This document shows, in pieces, positions 25,001-38,029 of a stretch of 64,000 bases of DNA. Location of the stretch: positions 15,741,645 through 15,805,644 of the forward strand of contig VZDJ01004378.1 in NCBI GenBank assembly GCA_008694505.1, written 5' to 3'. Position 1 is the first letter of the stretch; every line of letters begins with the position of its first letter. Made by a program: the position numbers and the translations under genes. Source of the DNA: Cyanoderma ruficeps. Its lineage: Eukaryota; Chordata; Aves; Passeriformes; Timaliidae. A model generated the notes under the pieces. The model worked only from the letters and a program-made list of their open reading frames with translations, ran no database searches and was not told where the DNA came from.

Positions 25001-28000
25001 AACAGCCATGGCTGAGAGTGCACTATAGTGTATTTATGTAACTTGCAAAAATACTTAAGGGCCCTCAGTCTTTTTGTAACACCTGAATAATGCCTTTGTT
25101 TGAAGAAGTCAGGAGTTTATGAGTGACTGTGGTGATGTGTAGTATAAGAATCAGTCAGATCTGATTTGGTCAGAATGAAATGGTGAATGAGAAGTCAGAA
25201 AGGGATACCCTTTGTGTGAATTGGATGCCACCTGAGAAAGAACAGATTGACCAGTATGTAGCTTGTGAGGTTCTTTGAAGTGCCTGTGTCTGAGCAACTT
25301 TTCTACATACAGACACACTCAGACATTCAAACCAAAGAATTTCCGAGGCAAACACCTTTTAATATTGATAATAGAAAATATTAATATAACAAAAATAGAA
25401 AATGTTGAATTGTACATAAATTAAGTTTTATTTAATTGTATACAAATAGAAAATACTAAATAATGTAGAAAATAATATTGCAGTTAAACTTTCCAATCTA
25501 ATGTTTTTAAGAAACAAAAAACTAAAAATTCAGGTTATATTTGGAAAAATGTCCCCAATAAAAACCTCAAAATGCAACCATGTACTATTTGCCAAAGCTG
25601 GAAAAATATGTGAACATTTACCACAGTCAAGGTCAGTTGGTTTTGTCTCCTCCTGATGCCCCTTTCCTCACAACCTGAACTTTTGTGACGTTTCTTGTAG
25701 AGACTCTGGAGTAGTGACCCCTAATACTAAAGCAGGGTTTTTTTTCATTAAAAGTTACTTTTCATTAAAGCTCTGACAGACATCAGTAGGGGCAAAATGT
25801 TAACCTCCCCAATGAAATCACTTGGTTCTTTTTCTCTTTTTAATGGTGATATTTTTCTTTCTCTCTTTTTAACTGTGATTTTTGCTTTATCCTCAAATAG
25901 CTTATCTTTGAATCTGAAACGCATACAGGGATATCATTGAAAGAGACCTGGCCAACCTTCTGACTCCATTTCATCTGATCGATTATGTTTTGTATTTATA
26001 TTTTTATGTTGATGCCCAGCTCTGTGGGGAGTGTGCTCAGGTCTGAGACTGAATTTTCTATGGGTTAAGTTCAACCTGCAGGTTGTGAGAAAGGCATCAT
26101 TATTTTGTATCTATCTAGTGATAGCAAAGATACTTAATCTCATATTTCTTACCAAAAACGAGTCCATCCTGCTCCTGAAGTCTTACACAACCAAAAAGCA
26201 TTGATCAATGATTACTTCTGGGTCCGTAGTCACCAAAATGTCTTTCTGAATAGAAAATGATGCTATATAAATCCTTAAATTATTAAATAAATGAAACAGA
26301 ATGTTATGTACAAAGTTCATTAAATGTATTGAATTCACTAAGAGCAGTATTTAATGATTTTGCTGACAATCTCGCTCCCCCTGCCTGCAGCTTGGGCTGC
26401 ATTTAATGTGGCATGTCCTACATGTGGCATTCAGCTCCCTGTGACTTTTCCATTTTGTTCACTGGTATATGCACGGATTTTCTTGAAGTGCTTAGGGAAA
26501 GGAAGTTTTGCAGCAACTAATCTCTTTCAGGAAAATAATGATAGTGTAGCACTTTACAAAATAAATATGAAAAGTAAATGTTTGGCAGGGTAAGTGAGAA
26601 GCGTTAAGGTTAGGTAGATAATCAAAATTGAACAATCCTGTCTTTCACTTGTATGCACGCTTACAGTACTAATTGCTGCCTCAGTTTTATTTTAAAAGTT
26701 GCAAGTTGATATGCTGCTTTAAAAGGCATGAACTTATCTTAGCAAGTGAATGAGCAATGATACACTTTCAAGAATACTTGTTAAAGAGTCATTTCCTAGT
26801 ACCACAAACTGAGGAAGTAATTTGAAATGAGTAACTAGTCGATTTAATAAGTCAGCTAATGTACTCTTGAAAGGAATGGAAATAATTTAATATCAGACTA
26901 AAATATTTGATAAAGAACCTACTGTACCTTCATCTCTCAGGCTTGAGTCAAGTATTTAAAATCTGTGGAAGTGTTTTCTATGACTTTAGTGTGATTAATC
27001 AGATTTTTGCAAATACATTAAACAATTAGATTGGTTGATCCTTTACGGCATGGTTCTTACAAGAGATTATGTAGATAGATGGTAATTTTGACCTTTATTA
27101 ACAGTGACGTCTGTGGTGGTCAGTGGAGATTTGTGAATAGTCAGGAGGTGCTGATGTAAAATTGTCAATTTGCTATTACTACTGAATGTCTCCTTAGTAC
27201 TAGAATGCAGTTAGCAGAACTAAGCAATAAAAGCTGTTTATTCAGCTAAAGTCCCAAACTTTGATTTTAATATGTTTGACAAGATCTTTCACAAGAAAAC
27301 CATTTCCCTTCAGGCAGACTTCCAAGTGGGGTTTTTTTGTCTGTTTTAAAGTGGCATTTGTAGGTCAGATGGAAGTACTGCCAAGCTATCTTAGCCTGTT
27401 GCAATTAAAATCACCTCTTTCACACAGTAGTAACAGAATTTTATGTCTTTAAAATATTTTCTAAGTATTTAAAATGGGTATAACAACAGAAATAGATGCA
27501 CTAGTAGTAATGAGTCGTAAAATTAATGCAGAAACCCCCCAATGGATAGATATGTAGTTGCTTTTCAGTACTTCTTTTTCAGTGATTTTTGCGATTTTCT
27601 TTCCCAGGGAGGACTTTTGCACATGCTAAATAAGCAGGCCTGAAAATTCACTTTCATTGGAAAGTCATTAATGATGAATTATAGTAGAAATTTGATACAG
27701 CTATTGAGTTTAATTTGTTTCTTTAGTATTTAAGAGAACAACAAAAAATAGAAAAATACGTTCTTTAAAGTATAATGTATAATATAGTAGCAAAGACACA
27801 ATGATTTATTCTGTTCACTACCTTTGCAGGGTGTTTTCCTTTTGCTGCTATTGATTTTTTTTTTTAACAGTAATGAAATTCATGGTGCAAAGATTTTTGT
27901 AGTTGAAGTTGGGAGTTTTTCCATCAGGGGCTTGGGAGTCAATATGGAGAACAGTATCTGAAATGCTCTTTTGCCTTTTACTGCCCATCAGTTGCTCCCC

Positions 28001-28719
28001 TAGAGGCATGCTGGGTTGTTGTGTTGGTGCTGCTGCAGGTGCAGTCCCACATATTCTCAGTCGAGGAAGGCATCTACAGCGCTGTCTCAGGGTCTGCCTG
28101 GGTCTCTCCTGGTGTTACAGCTGTGGCTTTTCACAGATGTGAAGCCAGATGGCTCCTGCAACCACCGATCCCCCTTGCTCTTTCTCAGGTTTGTGATATC
28201 TCAGAGGGTCAATCCTGCTGACAGTGTGACATTGTCATCGCATGCTTTATTAAAGGAAATGGACATATAGGAGTTTGTAAACCTAAAGTGTCATAAAATG
28301 CCCTAGCTTATGGAGACCTCAGCAAAATAATGAATGTCTACCATATTTCCCCGCTTCAGTTTCTCCTTAGATTATGGGGAAAGAGAATGTGAGAAGTCTT
28401 ATGATGTCCTTTCTGGTGCTTCTTTTCTCTTTGGATCATAGAGTCACTTTCTTTTTGTTAGTGAATTTCTGTCTGCCCCAGCTAGTTAAGCAGTGAGACA
28501 TTTCCCCCCCTAGGAAAGCATGCTTCTCTTTCCTGCTAAAGCCTTTTGTTTATGTGAGACCGGTCCCTGTCTCCCTTACCTTCTTATTTTTAAGAGCTTT
28601 TCCCAATACTTAATTCCTTTATGTTTCTTCTTCGGACCTGTGTTTCTTCTGGGAAACTGGGAAAAAGTCTGATTGAGAAGAAGTAGAGTAAGAAAGGGCA
28701 TCGGGCAGTGATTATGGAC
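16091..28719. other. Long transposon-poor intron stretch
   Basis: About 12.6 kb in which I recognise no CR1, LTR or SINE. Compositional features are a GC-richer segment at 20540-21320 without a dense CpG cluster, an AT-rich block at 25360-25480, and a weak possible member of the degenerate inverted-repeat family at about 16755-16805. None of the short ORFs looks like a protein. Confidence 0.55.
25360..25475. repeat. AT-rich block with recurring ATAGAAAAT-type motif
   Basis: ATAGAAAAT occurs at 25371, 25395 and 25446, and a GTAGAAAAT variant at 25465. Spacing is irregular (24, 51, 19 bases). It could be a decayed satellite or simply AT-rich drift. Confidence 0.5.
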
Positions 28720-29200
28720 TGGTCTGAAAAGTCCATGGACAGTGGGACTAAGCATGCACAAAAAGAAAAGGGGTGAACAGGAGTGTACTTCCAGAGAAAG
28801 AGAGGCTGAAAGGATAGATGAAAAAAGAGTTCTACTCTGTAGCCAGTTAAAAATCCGAGGAAAGTGTGTGGAAGTAATCAGTGTGATACTTGGGGTTCCA
28901 GAGGCTCTTTCCTCTGTGTCTTTGATTAGGAGACAGAGCCCTCGGGTATGAAGATGGGATTGAGTGGGAAAGAGAGAGTGTGAGAAGGAGGAGAAGAGAA
29001 AATGTAGCATAGAAAAGGCAGCACAGAAAGAAAAAAAGGAAAAAACAGGTGGATGAAAAGGAAAGAGGAAACAGACAGGACAAATGGAAAGAAAGATAGA
29101 CTGTAATCTACTGTACAACATAAAAGAAAGGAAAAGTGGAGCAAAGCCAGAGGGGATAAGAAAAAGCAAGAGATTATTTTGCACTGCACAAAAATGTATT
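28720..29200 (+). repeat. Purine-rich (GA/A-rich) low-complexity block
   Basis: The plus strand is strongly A+G biased, with runs such as GAAAGAGAGAGTGTGAGAAG and GGAGGAGAAGAGAAAATG, densest at 28960-29180. Pyrimidine-rich DNA contains few stop codons on the other strand, which explains the 226-residue reverse ORF at 28576-29256, a Phe/Leu/Ser-rich low-complexity translation. Confidence 0.85.
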
Positions 29201-32200
29201 AGAAAATCATTGGGCTTCCCTGCAATCGGGATGAGAGGAGGTGAGGAGTCTTCCACAGTGCAAACTCTTGTTTGGTGACATTAAGGAAGCAGAATGAGGA
29301 CAGGAAGCTCAGAGGAGGGATGGATTAAATTACAATTTGAGAGGCATAAAAAAGGCAAAATTCTAGAGGAAGCTTTACGGTTTATGAGTAAAACTCACAC
29401 AGTCCTTGTGTTTATACTTGTGCATTTGAATGGAGATTCAGTGAAGCTATCCACTGTTTAAGATTATTTGTGTGGGAAGCTGTACTGAGCAATCCTGAAG
29501 ACAATGCTCACAGCCTGATCAGGAGCTCAGTGTGGTCAGCAGAATTGTCCCACAGTACGTTGGCTTGTTTCCAGAGTCTCTGACCACTCAGCCCAAAAGG
29601 CAAATGCAGAACTTTTGCCATTACAATTTGGCAAGTGTTTCCGAAGCAAAGGAAGTAGTCATGAGCATGTTTTGCCCACTGACCTGCCCTCTGACTAAAT
29701 TGTTGGTGTAGGAGGAGAACTCTATATAGGAGCAATGAGACAGAATATTTCTGCTATTAGTATCCCTGGTTAAGGGGTAAAGGAAATAACTCAGAACTTG
29801 TTCACGCATCGTCACCCAGCAAACCACACATGAGTATCCCTCTGGGGGTGTTCAGATGGCATTCCTATCTTAGGTATTCAACAGTGCAGCATACTTCTGT
29901 CCCTTAATAATATCAGCTAAAAAGACTGACTAAGAGTCTAGATACTGTTTTCCAGTTTTAGTTTGTTTCCTTCCCTTTCAAGAGAGATGGTTTGATTCTT
30001 TATAGTGTGTTAAACCCTAATGGGTGCCAGGTAAGCAACAATTGTAAGCAAGTTTAGGTGTCTGTAACTAATCAACACTTGCTAAAACACTGACATTCCT
30101 TGACCATATCTGGTATGCTGTGAGTTTCCACCATCATTTGATCAGTAAGTTACTCTTCATGGTCTTTTCTGAGAGAAAACTGTATCTGTGTTTTCACATA
30201 CAAGCTCTCCACCCACTTGTGCCATATGTTCCATTTAAAGTTCCAGGACAGGAAGTATAGTAGAGATACCCTTCACTTTCACATCTAATTACAAGTAAGG
30301 GCTTTGAGTCTGACATCGAGTCAGACTTTCAGTTTTCCAGTTCCAGCATTCCACAGATGAGACTTCGTGTTAAATAAATGAAAGTTAAAGAAAGCTTTGC
30401 CTTTGTGTTCAAGTGTTGATTCTGTAATTTCCTTTCATTACTATCCAAGGTAAAAGCAGGCAGAATGCCTTTTGTCTTTTGTGGATTTTTATTCCCATGG
30501 AAAGATTTGTAGACACAGTTTAATGTTTTAAAGTAATCTAGAGGTCTATGTTACTCTGACCTTCTTTTGGCAAAGCTGCTGAGTTCTATGAGCAGAAGCC
30601 AGGTTGTAAGTGAGTAGGGGTCTAGAAGGATTTGCATAAGATTTCTTAGCCACACCAGGCTGCAATAACTCTGATAAGGTATTAAATTTTATACTAATTG
30701 AGGTTCCAGCATGGTGCACTCATTATTTAAAAACAGTGTTGGTTTTAATGTTTTGGGATTTTTTTGCAAGGTGGAATAAATCATAAGAAAACTGAAGAGC
30801 AGCAGTGGTGAGGTCTACCAGAATTGTAGTAGGTGCTACTGGCAGGGTCATTAGTCCGTTCCCATAATCAAACCTCATCTTTTTAGGAGTCTTGATGTCA
30901 GTGCAAGGCATTATGTCATGTGCAGCCCAAATATCCTGTAGAAGGAAGACTCTAACAGACTGTATATGTCTATATATCTGACATATATAACTATATTTGT
31001 CTATCTTGCATGCTCTTGGCTTTTTATTCTTTTAATCTACAGAATATGAAGACCTGAGGATGATAGGCCAGAGCTTATGATCCTGTTGAAATTGCCAGGA
31101 GCTGAAAGGGAGTAACTCAGAGTAGCATTTGTCGCCGACTCTTTCTCTTCAAACCTCATGCACTTAGAAGGAGTGGAGACTGCATTTTTATTCACAGTTT
31201 TACATGCGAGACACTGTGCAGTGAAGAACAAACAGGCAAAAAGATCTTAAGTGCATTTCCCCAGCTTCTCTTTTTCAGTCAGTCAGCAAGAAGACTGCTT
31301 ACAGATACCTTAAACATCCCAAGTATGTATGTGCCAACTATCAAAATTTAGAAATATTATGAAGAGGTTGCCATTTTTAAGGAGGTGAGTGGACAGGAAA
31401 ATGTTAAATAAATAGCTCTCAGAAAGTAGAAGTCGTGGTCAAATGAAGGAGAAAAGAAAATTGACATTAAACATGAAGCATTGTTAAATGGGAAGCATTG
31501 ATGAAAGAGAACTAAAAAGGTCCTGAGGAATAACTTGTTAAGGACTTGGAAGTACTAATAAAAGACATTTTAATACATGCTGGAAACAGGAGGTCACTGA
31601 CGAGTATACAGAGAGAATGAATCTTGAACGATTAAAGAAGAGCTCAAGTAAGGCAAAGCCACAGAAGTAGAAAGACACAAATTCTAGGACAGTTGGGATG
31701 CATGTGAAGGAGTTTGTAAAGCAGATCAATAAATCAGTGTGACAAATTTTCAGGAACAAACACTGTTCTCCAAAGAAGTCTGATCAAATGGAAATATGAC
31801 ATTTCTGAACTTCCTACAGTAAAGCCAAGGCTGTAGAGCATAGGGCAGGTGGCTTAGCCTTGGAGAAGGTGGTGGCAGCCACTGGCACACCAAGAGAGCT
31901 CCTGGAACTGCTTGCCAGTAGGTCTGATCACCACTCCAGACAATTAGGTGTAAGCTATAGAAGATAAAAAATTGTAGAGCCTTGGATAAGTATAATATTT
32001 ATAGGTAAAGAAGTAAANNNNNNAAAAAAAAAAAAGGAAAAGCAGTAAGCTTGTCTTAGAAAGGAATTGTGTGTCACAAACCTGTTGGAATTCTCTGAAA
32101 GAAAACTAGTAAGTATGTGGCTCAGGATGGTACAATCAATGTGATGGGTCTTGTTTTCCAAAACAGCTAATTTCAGTGTTATTCATGGAGCACCTTAAAG

Positions 32201-32319
32201 GAGTTAAGTGTTTAGGGCATGAGAGAGAAGGTCCTGTCCTGTGGACTGTTTTGACAGTGGAGGGGAGATACTTTTATATTTCCAGTAGTACTTGTGATGT
32301 GATCTATACTGCTCAAAAT
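29201..32319. other. Intron without confidently recognised elements
   Basis: Unique AT-rich sequence. The part at 31400-31980 is A-rich with a texture like old LINE sequence adjoining the fragment at 32320, but I could not match it to a consensus. It includes the N gap at 32018-32023. Confidence 0.5.
32018..32023. other. Assembly gap (6 N) next to an A-run
   Basis: Six N followed directly by A12. It is one of four places with unknown bases, all at A or T homopolymers; the others are single N at 637, 1317 and 47276. Confidence 0.98.
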
Positions 32320-33110
32320 TAATCATACTGAAACTAATTGTGGAAAGTTATGCATTGGGTGATGATAAAAAAATTGGTTAATACTAAAGTAGATGGTGAG
32401 CAGATGAAGAAGGAACTCCTGGTACTGAAAGGCCTGGCAATGCAATGGCAGGCAATGCTTTCTGTTGTGTTCAAGGGGATGAGAAGGAGCTCTGGCTTTG
32501 CAAAGAGGAGCCCTGAGGCAGCTATTGCCAAACAGGAGGGAGAACTTGGAGTCATGATGAACAGTTCTTGCAAAATATCCGTTTTGTGATGGCACTCGTC
32601 AGAAGAAGGAATGAAATATAGACAACTGTTACAAAAAGAAAAGAGGACAAAATGTCATACATACTTCTGGCATGGATAACTCAGTGGCCCACTTAGATTT
32701 TTAATGGATTTGAACACTCCATATAATAATGAATCTGAAGGAGTGAAGGTGAATGTTAGATTGTTCAAAGGTACAGAATTATTTTCCAACAAGGGAAGAT
32801 AAGCAGACTGGGTCTTCTCAACTGAAAATAGGAGAGAAACTAAGAAGAAGTAGGACCTAGACCTGTACATCTAATTAATTCTGTATAGAACATGAATGGA
32901 AATATTTTTGTTCTGAAATAGAACAGCTAGAAGGCCAACAGAAATTATTTAGGTAAAACAAGCAAAAAAAGGGTTTTTTTCACACAACACTGTAAAATTG
33001 TTGAGCTCATTATCATAGAAGTTCTTCATGTCAGATGTGTAAATTGGTTTACAAAACTGTTAGACAAATTAAAAGAAAAAATTAAGATACAGAAAAAGGA
33101 TTTTTACAGG
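32320..33110 (+). repeat. Ancient CR1-type LINE fragment
   Basis: Highly diverged, but several pieces follow the CR1/L3 3' region in order: AACTTGGAGTCATGATGAAC at about 32546, a GGGTCTTCTCAACTGAAAATA-like segment (GGGTCTTCTCAACTGAAAAT) at about 32810, GAAGGCCAACAGAAATTATT-like at about 32930, TTTCACACAACACTGTAAAA near 32980 and CAAAACTGTTAGACAAATT near 33052. The order and plus orientation are what a decayed CR1 should show. Boundaries are approximate. Confidence 0.6.
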
Positions 33111-34007
33111 CCTTGTACAGAAAGTGTTTTTAAATTCAGTGGACTTAATGCCATCTCCCACTTTAAAAATGCAGGAAATGTCATTCCATATTTGCCACAT
33201 GTTTTTTCCCTGGCAACAATTATTAGCTGCTGTCTGAGCTGGCACCACTCTAGAAATAGATTCATATTCTGACTCACTGCTCTTGAGGTCTTAATTTTTA
33301 GTTCAGTATGCTTCTACATTATAGTTAATATTTAAATAATAAGAAATTTCAGCTGAAATAATATTTCTAACATATCCTACAGTAAAGAACATGTGTTTTG
33401 ATGGCTATAAAGTATCTGGGACCCCTGTATTGGAGTTGTATCTCCCAACTTTGATACCTTTTACATGACATAAATCAAGATTGTAGTTTCTGTTATATGC
33501 AGAGAAAGTGTAGTTGTTTCTGTGTGCTTTCTGTCTGTTCTTTATCTAATTTAGGTATGCCAGTATATGGTAGGGTGCTGCTGGAGAAGTTTTCTGAGCA
33601 CTAAATGGAAATATTAGTATTTTTAATAAACATGAATATAGGATGATTTGTCCTATAACAGCACATCTTCAATTCCATAGCAATGTATCTATATCTCTTT
33701 TTCCATTATCCTACATATATATGCACCTACGTATATGTGTTCATGAGAGAGAACAACCTTAACTTAGCACACTGCAAATAAGTTCTGTAGGTGAAAAGCT
33801 TTTTGTATTAATACTCAAACATTTCCAAATGTTGATTGTTAGATAAAAATAATGAAGTGTACTTATTACATAGAAAGACTTGTGGACATTCTGAATTTTG
33901 GGTAATATTTTGGTGGAAATTACACTGGGATTCTCTGAATTTTATCTCAGTAGCATGAGGTGAGATGTAATAAATACAGGTGTAGCAAGAAAATACCTAC
34001 TGCACTG
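33111..34007. other. Intron without recognised elements
   Basis: AT-rich unique sequence. I see nothing beyond short TATA/CATA-type simple sequence at about 33710-33740. Confidence 0.6.
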
Positions 34008-34072
34008 CTGTTTTTTATAGTTGGACTCAATGATCTTAAAGGTTTTTTCCAACCTAAAGGATTCCATGACTT
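34008..34072 (+). repeat. CR1 LINE, very short 3' tail
   Basis: TTGGACTCAATGATCTTAAA followed by GGTTTTTTCCAACCTAAAGG and ATTCCATGAC is the terminal 50-60 bases of CR1, from the same tail type as the copy at 12139. Such extreme 5' truncation is normal for CR1. Confidence 0.88.
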
Positions 34073-37000
34073 CATTCTTCCTCTTACAAAAGCAAACAAA
34101 GAAAAAGCTAAAAACCCACCCTAAAAATCAATGTGTAGGTCCCCAGGAAGTTGGGGTAGAGAGGTATCTCTGGGATGTCTCTCCTCCAGGGCTTACAGGG
34201 GGGGCAGCAGTACTTCCCTTGCAGAGGCTAAATGCTGCTGGCAGCAGGCATGGCAGAAAACCGTTGGGTTAGAGCATGTTCTGCAGTATGACACAGTTAC
34301 TGTCCCCACCTGATAGGAAGGTTGGGTTTTTTTCCTTTTTCTCTGGTTTATGTCAGTGGAAAGTTGCATGAATTACAGATGTTTTCTGATATATTCTACC
34401 AGGCCCTTTATGCCATATAACATTTGAAAACAGTCGTTACCTATTGCAGGAATGTCTGAGCACTCCTATAAAGGTTGTGACTTAAACTGGAATAGATACA
34501 AGGTAGTAATATCTCTTTCTATAGTAAGCAGAAATTATGCTCACTGTTTTGCTCAGGGGCGTACAGGAAGTCTGAAGTACAGTGAGGAACAGCATTGAAG
34601 TCTATCAGTCCTGGTATCTACAGGGTCCTTCCTCCTTCATCAACTTCTTCATGGTAGTCATGAAACCTTTGAGCAGTGATTTGTGAAACTGAGCACATGC
34701 CAAGGTCAATTTATGTAATATTTTACAGAGGTTCCAGATAAAGTTGGGGGACCAGTTGCACGTTTTTAAAAATATGTTTATAATCAGGTTAATTCAAGAC
34801 TTAAAAACATTGCCAAACACTGCAGTGCTTGCCTCTGTCATGTTCATGTAGCTCAATGGTGGTTTAATTTCCCCATTGTTTTACCTCTTTGGAGAATAGC
34901 AGATGTTGAGTGGACATAAAAATCTGTCAAGTTAAATCTGCCCAGAGTTCTTTGCGGAGACAATGTGATGACCGTGATTCCATTTTCAATGCAAAATTCT
35001 ACTCCAATTCCAATTTAGGTCCAGTTACTGCAGCTGTCAGAAGGGAAACCAGATCCTTCATGCTCCTGTCTCCTTGGCTGAAGGGGACAGTTTAACAGCA
35101 GGAAGACTGTGTTACCATTTGACAGATCCTGGTTTCCCAAAACAACTGGAATGTTGTGAGGAGTAATTTAGACAAGCTCAGGGCAAAGGTGGATTGCTGC
35201 AAAACTAATTCAGCTTTGCTTAAAAAGCAAAGGAACCATAAACAAAAATAAATAGTGAGAATATGTACTCTTCATGCTTAACAGGAGTCTTGGAAATTCT
35301 GGTAACTCAGTGAAACCGTCACAGGGTGTATTTTTTTTTTCTGGTTAATCTCTGTAAACCTATAAAGTGATCAAGATAAAACCTGCATACCTGTCCCCAG
35401 TTCTGCCGTATCTACCCTGCCTTCTGTAGATTGAACTTTTAGGGAAGTCAGGGGTCCCAAAGAAAGGTTGCAACTGAGCAGATATTTTACAGGGATGGAC
35501 AGAGACTTGGTGTATGGCAATTCCAGTGCAGCTGTTTCCAAAATATGCTGTGGAGGTGATAGTGACAGGAAAGGGTTGTGATCAAACAGCCAGAGGAAGA
35601 AAGAGACAAAGGAATCAGTCAGTTTCAAGCCATTGCTATATAGTTCATGCCATGTTTGGGGCAAAGTTATGTGACTGACACAGGGAAGTTGAGACAGCAA
35701 CAGGCTTCTTCCTTCAGCAGTCTGCTGAGAGGGCATACTGGATTTTTAGGATGCCCAAGTTCACACTATCATCAGAAAAGCATAACAGCTCCATTGAGTT
35801 GTAAAGGGCAAAGTCAGGGTGACTTTGCATGTGTTGCATGACCTCAGACAAACAGGAATTATTACTAACCCAAACAGCTGGAGGTATAGAGTGAATATCA
35901 GGTGATTAATCCAACAGAGCAGAGCTCTTTGGCCAGGAGAGAAGATGATTGTGGGTAGGATGCATTGAGGGAATCTCACAAATCAGTAGTGGCACAGAGA
36001 AAGGGAAATGTTTAATCATTCTTGTGGTAGCAGAACTGTGAGTCATGTAATGAAAGTAGCTCCTATTAAGGCTGAAAGGAACAGAAGAAGATGCTGCATC
36101 ATATAAGGCATATTGAAACACCTTGTGTTGCAGAAACTGAAAGTTTTTATGGAAATTCAAAGACTAGTTGTATAGGTTCACAGAATGTGATTTTTGTTTT
36201 GGGCTATTCAATACCACAGCTTAGGTTCAGGAAGTCCCAGAGCCATAAACAGTCAAAAACTGAAGTACCATTATGGAAAATACCAGTATGTGCTTGTCTT
36301 ACTCATATACACTCTTCCCTACCTAGCCCCCCATTTCAGAATGGATAGTGGCCTTGATAGTTTAACAGAAATGCCCATCCTCATCTTTTTAGGAAAGAGC
36401 TTCCAGCCTTAGATCTATGCCTACAAGTACTACTCCAGTCAGTACAAGTGGCAAGGTGAATGTCAGAAGAGAACACTTCCCATTCTACTAGAATAATTTT
36501 TTCATGGAAATCTCTGAAGAGGACATTTTCCTGACCCATATGACATTTATAGCAGACTGCAGCAGATCCAAATAAGCCATTTCAACCCAGCATATTAATT
36601 GAATGCTTTGGTATTTTGCACAAAATATGAATTTAAGGCAGGGACCTTTTTTTAGGGGATGGGGGGGGAACATATGTGTGCAAAGTTAAAACTGCTTCTT
36701 CAGTTGTGTACTAGTCTGCCTATTAAAGGTAGAAGACCAAGTCCTGCTTTAACTAAAGCTGTTTTAAGAGGTGAGCAGTAGGCAGGAGCCACACACAGTG
36801 CCAGTCTCCCCATTTGTTAGGAAAAATGTAGTAATCTAGAACCACACTAAGATTTCTTGTTACAGAGATGTCACAGCTTTCTCAGTACTCTGCAGCCCTT
36901 TTGCTGGTGCATTATCAGTTATTTACAAAAGCAGTAAAATTCATCTGAAAAATGTCACGCTCCATCAGGCATATGTATTTCTTCATCCTTGCTCTCTTTC

Positions 37001-37922
37001 TTATTCACTAGATGGCAAGTACAGCTAAATTTGACCTAGCAAAGTCTGGCTGCCATAGGCTAGTATCAGGAGATACAGCAGTGCTTTCTTTTCTGAGGAT
37101 ACATGGGCAAGGCAGGGATGCCCAGATTTAGTGTGCCTTTGCAGCTGGCATCTCAGTGGTATGTACACTGGTGGGGCATGGTGTGGATGAGATAGGTGAT
37201 GGAGCAGGAGCAGTACTGGAGTGTTTGCGAAGCAGTGCATCTCCTGAGCTGAGGTGATGTAAAATAGCAAAAATCCATCTGTGATGAAGACAGTGTCTGC
37301 ATCAACGAGGCTCCATATCGTGGTCATGTTGAGGAGCTGCAGGCAGACAGCACTAAACTATATAGACATGAGAAATTTTGTTGGTGCTACACCTGGGGCA
37401 GACAGGTAAGGCACAGGGCTGAGGAGGTGTGACAAATCCCCACTGCCAAACTGTAAGCTTTTATTTCCCTCTGCCTCGGGTGAGAACAGTGATGCAGGAT
37501 TGTTGCCCATGGGAAGCCTTTGCTCTGGCAGGTGGATCCCCCTCTGTGGTCAGTCTGTGCTCCTTCCACACTGAGCTGACCCCACAAAGAACATGCAAGT
37601 CTCGGCTCAAGAAAAGGGTCCCCAGTGTGAACCATTTTAAACACCTGTTAGTTTTTTAATGATTGGTTTGATGTTACAACCTTAGTGACACATCACAAAG
37701 TTTTATGGACAATCATGGATGGCTGTTCCAGGAAATTTGCTCCCTATGACTAGAATTATGCTCTACATACCAGCAGTAGCTTCCAGGCGCTTCCAGAGAA
37801 CTAGCTAGTGCATGCTGCCTGCACTGCTGAGCAGCTCCTGCACATGCAGTGTGCCTGCATGGGGCTGGGAGCTGCATCTGTGCAGTAGGAATGCACAGGC
37901 AAAACCAAACTAAGGAGCTCCT
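34073..37922. other. Intron without recognised elements
   Basis: Unique sequence with a G8 run at about 36661. No gene or transposon is recognised. Reverse ORFs of 121 residues (35371-35736) and 100 residues (37025-37327) have no recognisable domains. Confidence 0.6.
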
Positions 37923-38029
37923 AACTCACAGCCAGGCTGGGCACACTTTGTTTCAGTCGCTGGCTCGTTAAGAGCCCGTGTGTGGGCTGAGCATCTTAGA
38001 CACTTGCCCTTGTGTCTGGGCTGTGAGTT
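37923..38029. repeat. Imperfect inverted repeat
   Basis: The arm at 37923-37943 begins AACTCACAGCC and the arm at 38005-38029 ends GGCTGTGAGTT; the outer 11 bases are perfectly complementary and the inner parts only partly. The loop is about 60 bases. No known element was matched. Confidence 0.6.

Noticed and set aside
28576..29256. 226-residue reverse ORF, the longest in the window
   Set aside because: It is a Phe/Leu/Ser-rich low-complexity translation of the complement of a purine-rich tract, with other open frames alongside. Stop codons are rare in such sequence by composition.
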